Source: Penaeus vannamei
Lineage: Eukaryota; Arthropoda; Malacostraca; Decapoda; Penaeidae
DNA length: 10,000 bases
Direction: 5' to 3'
Assembly: GCF_042767895.1 (NCBI RefSeq)
Contig: NC_091557.1
Coordinates: forward strand, 25,909,564-25,919,563
The notes beneath the pieces were generated by a model, which did no database searches, had not been told where the DNA came from, and worked only from the letters and a program-made list of their open reading frames with translations. Positions 9,819-10,000 of this stretch are shown here, in pieces; position 1 is the stretch's first letter, and each line of letters opens with the position of its first letter. The position numbers were made by a program, and so were the translations under genes.

Positions 9819-10000
9819 TCTGTGATTCGTATTGATTCTTTTCTAGTACTTTAGCTACAGTGATACTTTTGTAACAATTCAACTCCAACGCTACTTTTCT
9901 ACGAATTCACCTAAAATGGCGCTTTCCTCTTAATTCAACTATAGTGACAAATATTCAAAAACTTTACCCATAACGATACTTCTCTAAGAATTCAGCAGTA
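9819..10000. repeat. Degenerate 28-29-bp minisatellite, open at the window edge
   Basis: Units begin at about 9819, 9847, 9876, 9904, 9932, 9960 and 9989, with lengths 28, 29, 28, 28, 28, 29 and a cut last unit. A shared pattern is AATTCAACTA-AG-GATACTT-TCTA-G with substitutions; AATTCA recurs at 9876, 9904, 9932 and 9989, and a C/GCTACTTT or GATACTT element follows each time except in the 9932 unit, which is diverged there. The even spacing of several non-low-complexity units makes chance unlikely. The array continues beyond the window, so its full length and function are unknown. Confidence 0.75.

Overview
This window reads as accessory, non-coding DNA of an animal genome. It has no intact host gene, no bacterial-style operon, no CRISPR array and no rRNA or tRNA gene that I can support. 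Long (TA)n, (CA)n and (TATC)n tracts alternate with short unique blocks. Together with an APE-type LINE and a mariner fossil, this density of simple repeats suggests a decapod crustacean, most likely a penaeid shrimp. The organism is an inference from repeat style, not from a marker gene.

Layout: 1-587 is unique sequence with signs of an old internal duplication. 588-1205 holds a T22 run, a (CA)n tract, AG-rich sequence and a GC-richer patch. 1206-2767 is almost entirely microsatellite, ending in a 17-bp-period tandem repeat and a (TATG)n tract. 2803-5072 is a 5'-truncated LINE on the + strand. It carries the last part of an apurinic-type endonuclease, a complete reverse transcriptase core and a C-terminal domain, broken by two frameshifts and two premature stops. 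Its normal stop codon lies inside the terminal (TGA)n tail. A perfect 35-bp direct repeat (2768-2802 and 5174-5208) brackets the element plus 101 bp of microsatellite and looks like a target-site duplication. 5209-5427 is microsatellite. 5428-5876 is unique sequence with a GC-rich, hairpin-prone block. 5877-6192 is a compound (TA)/(CA)/(TATC)/(TA) array. 6193-7448 is unique sequence with two diverged direct copies of an unnamed repeat of about 220 bp; a third copy lies inverted at 8690-8925. 7449-7768 is (CA)n then (TA)n. 7769-8040 is the 3' end of a mariner transposon on the - strand, flanked on both sides by TA-rich tracts. 8041-8488 is another compound array. 8489-10000 is mostly unique, with a 60-bp duplication, a (GA)n tract and, at the right edge, a degenerate 28-29-bp minisatellite running out of the window.

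The only protein-coding history is that of the two transposable elements, and both are dead. I found no undescribed functional system. The points most worth checking are the LINE's 35-bp duplication with microsatellite inside it, the three-copy unnamed repeat, the terminal minisatellite and the mariner fossil embedded in (TA)n.
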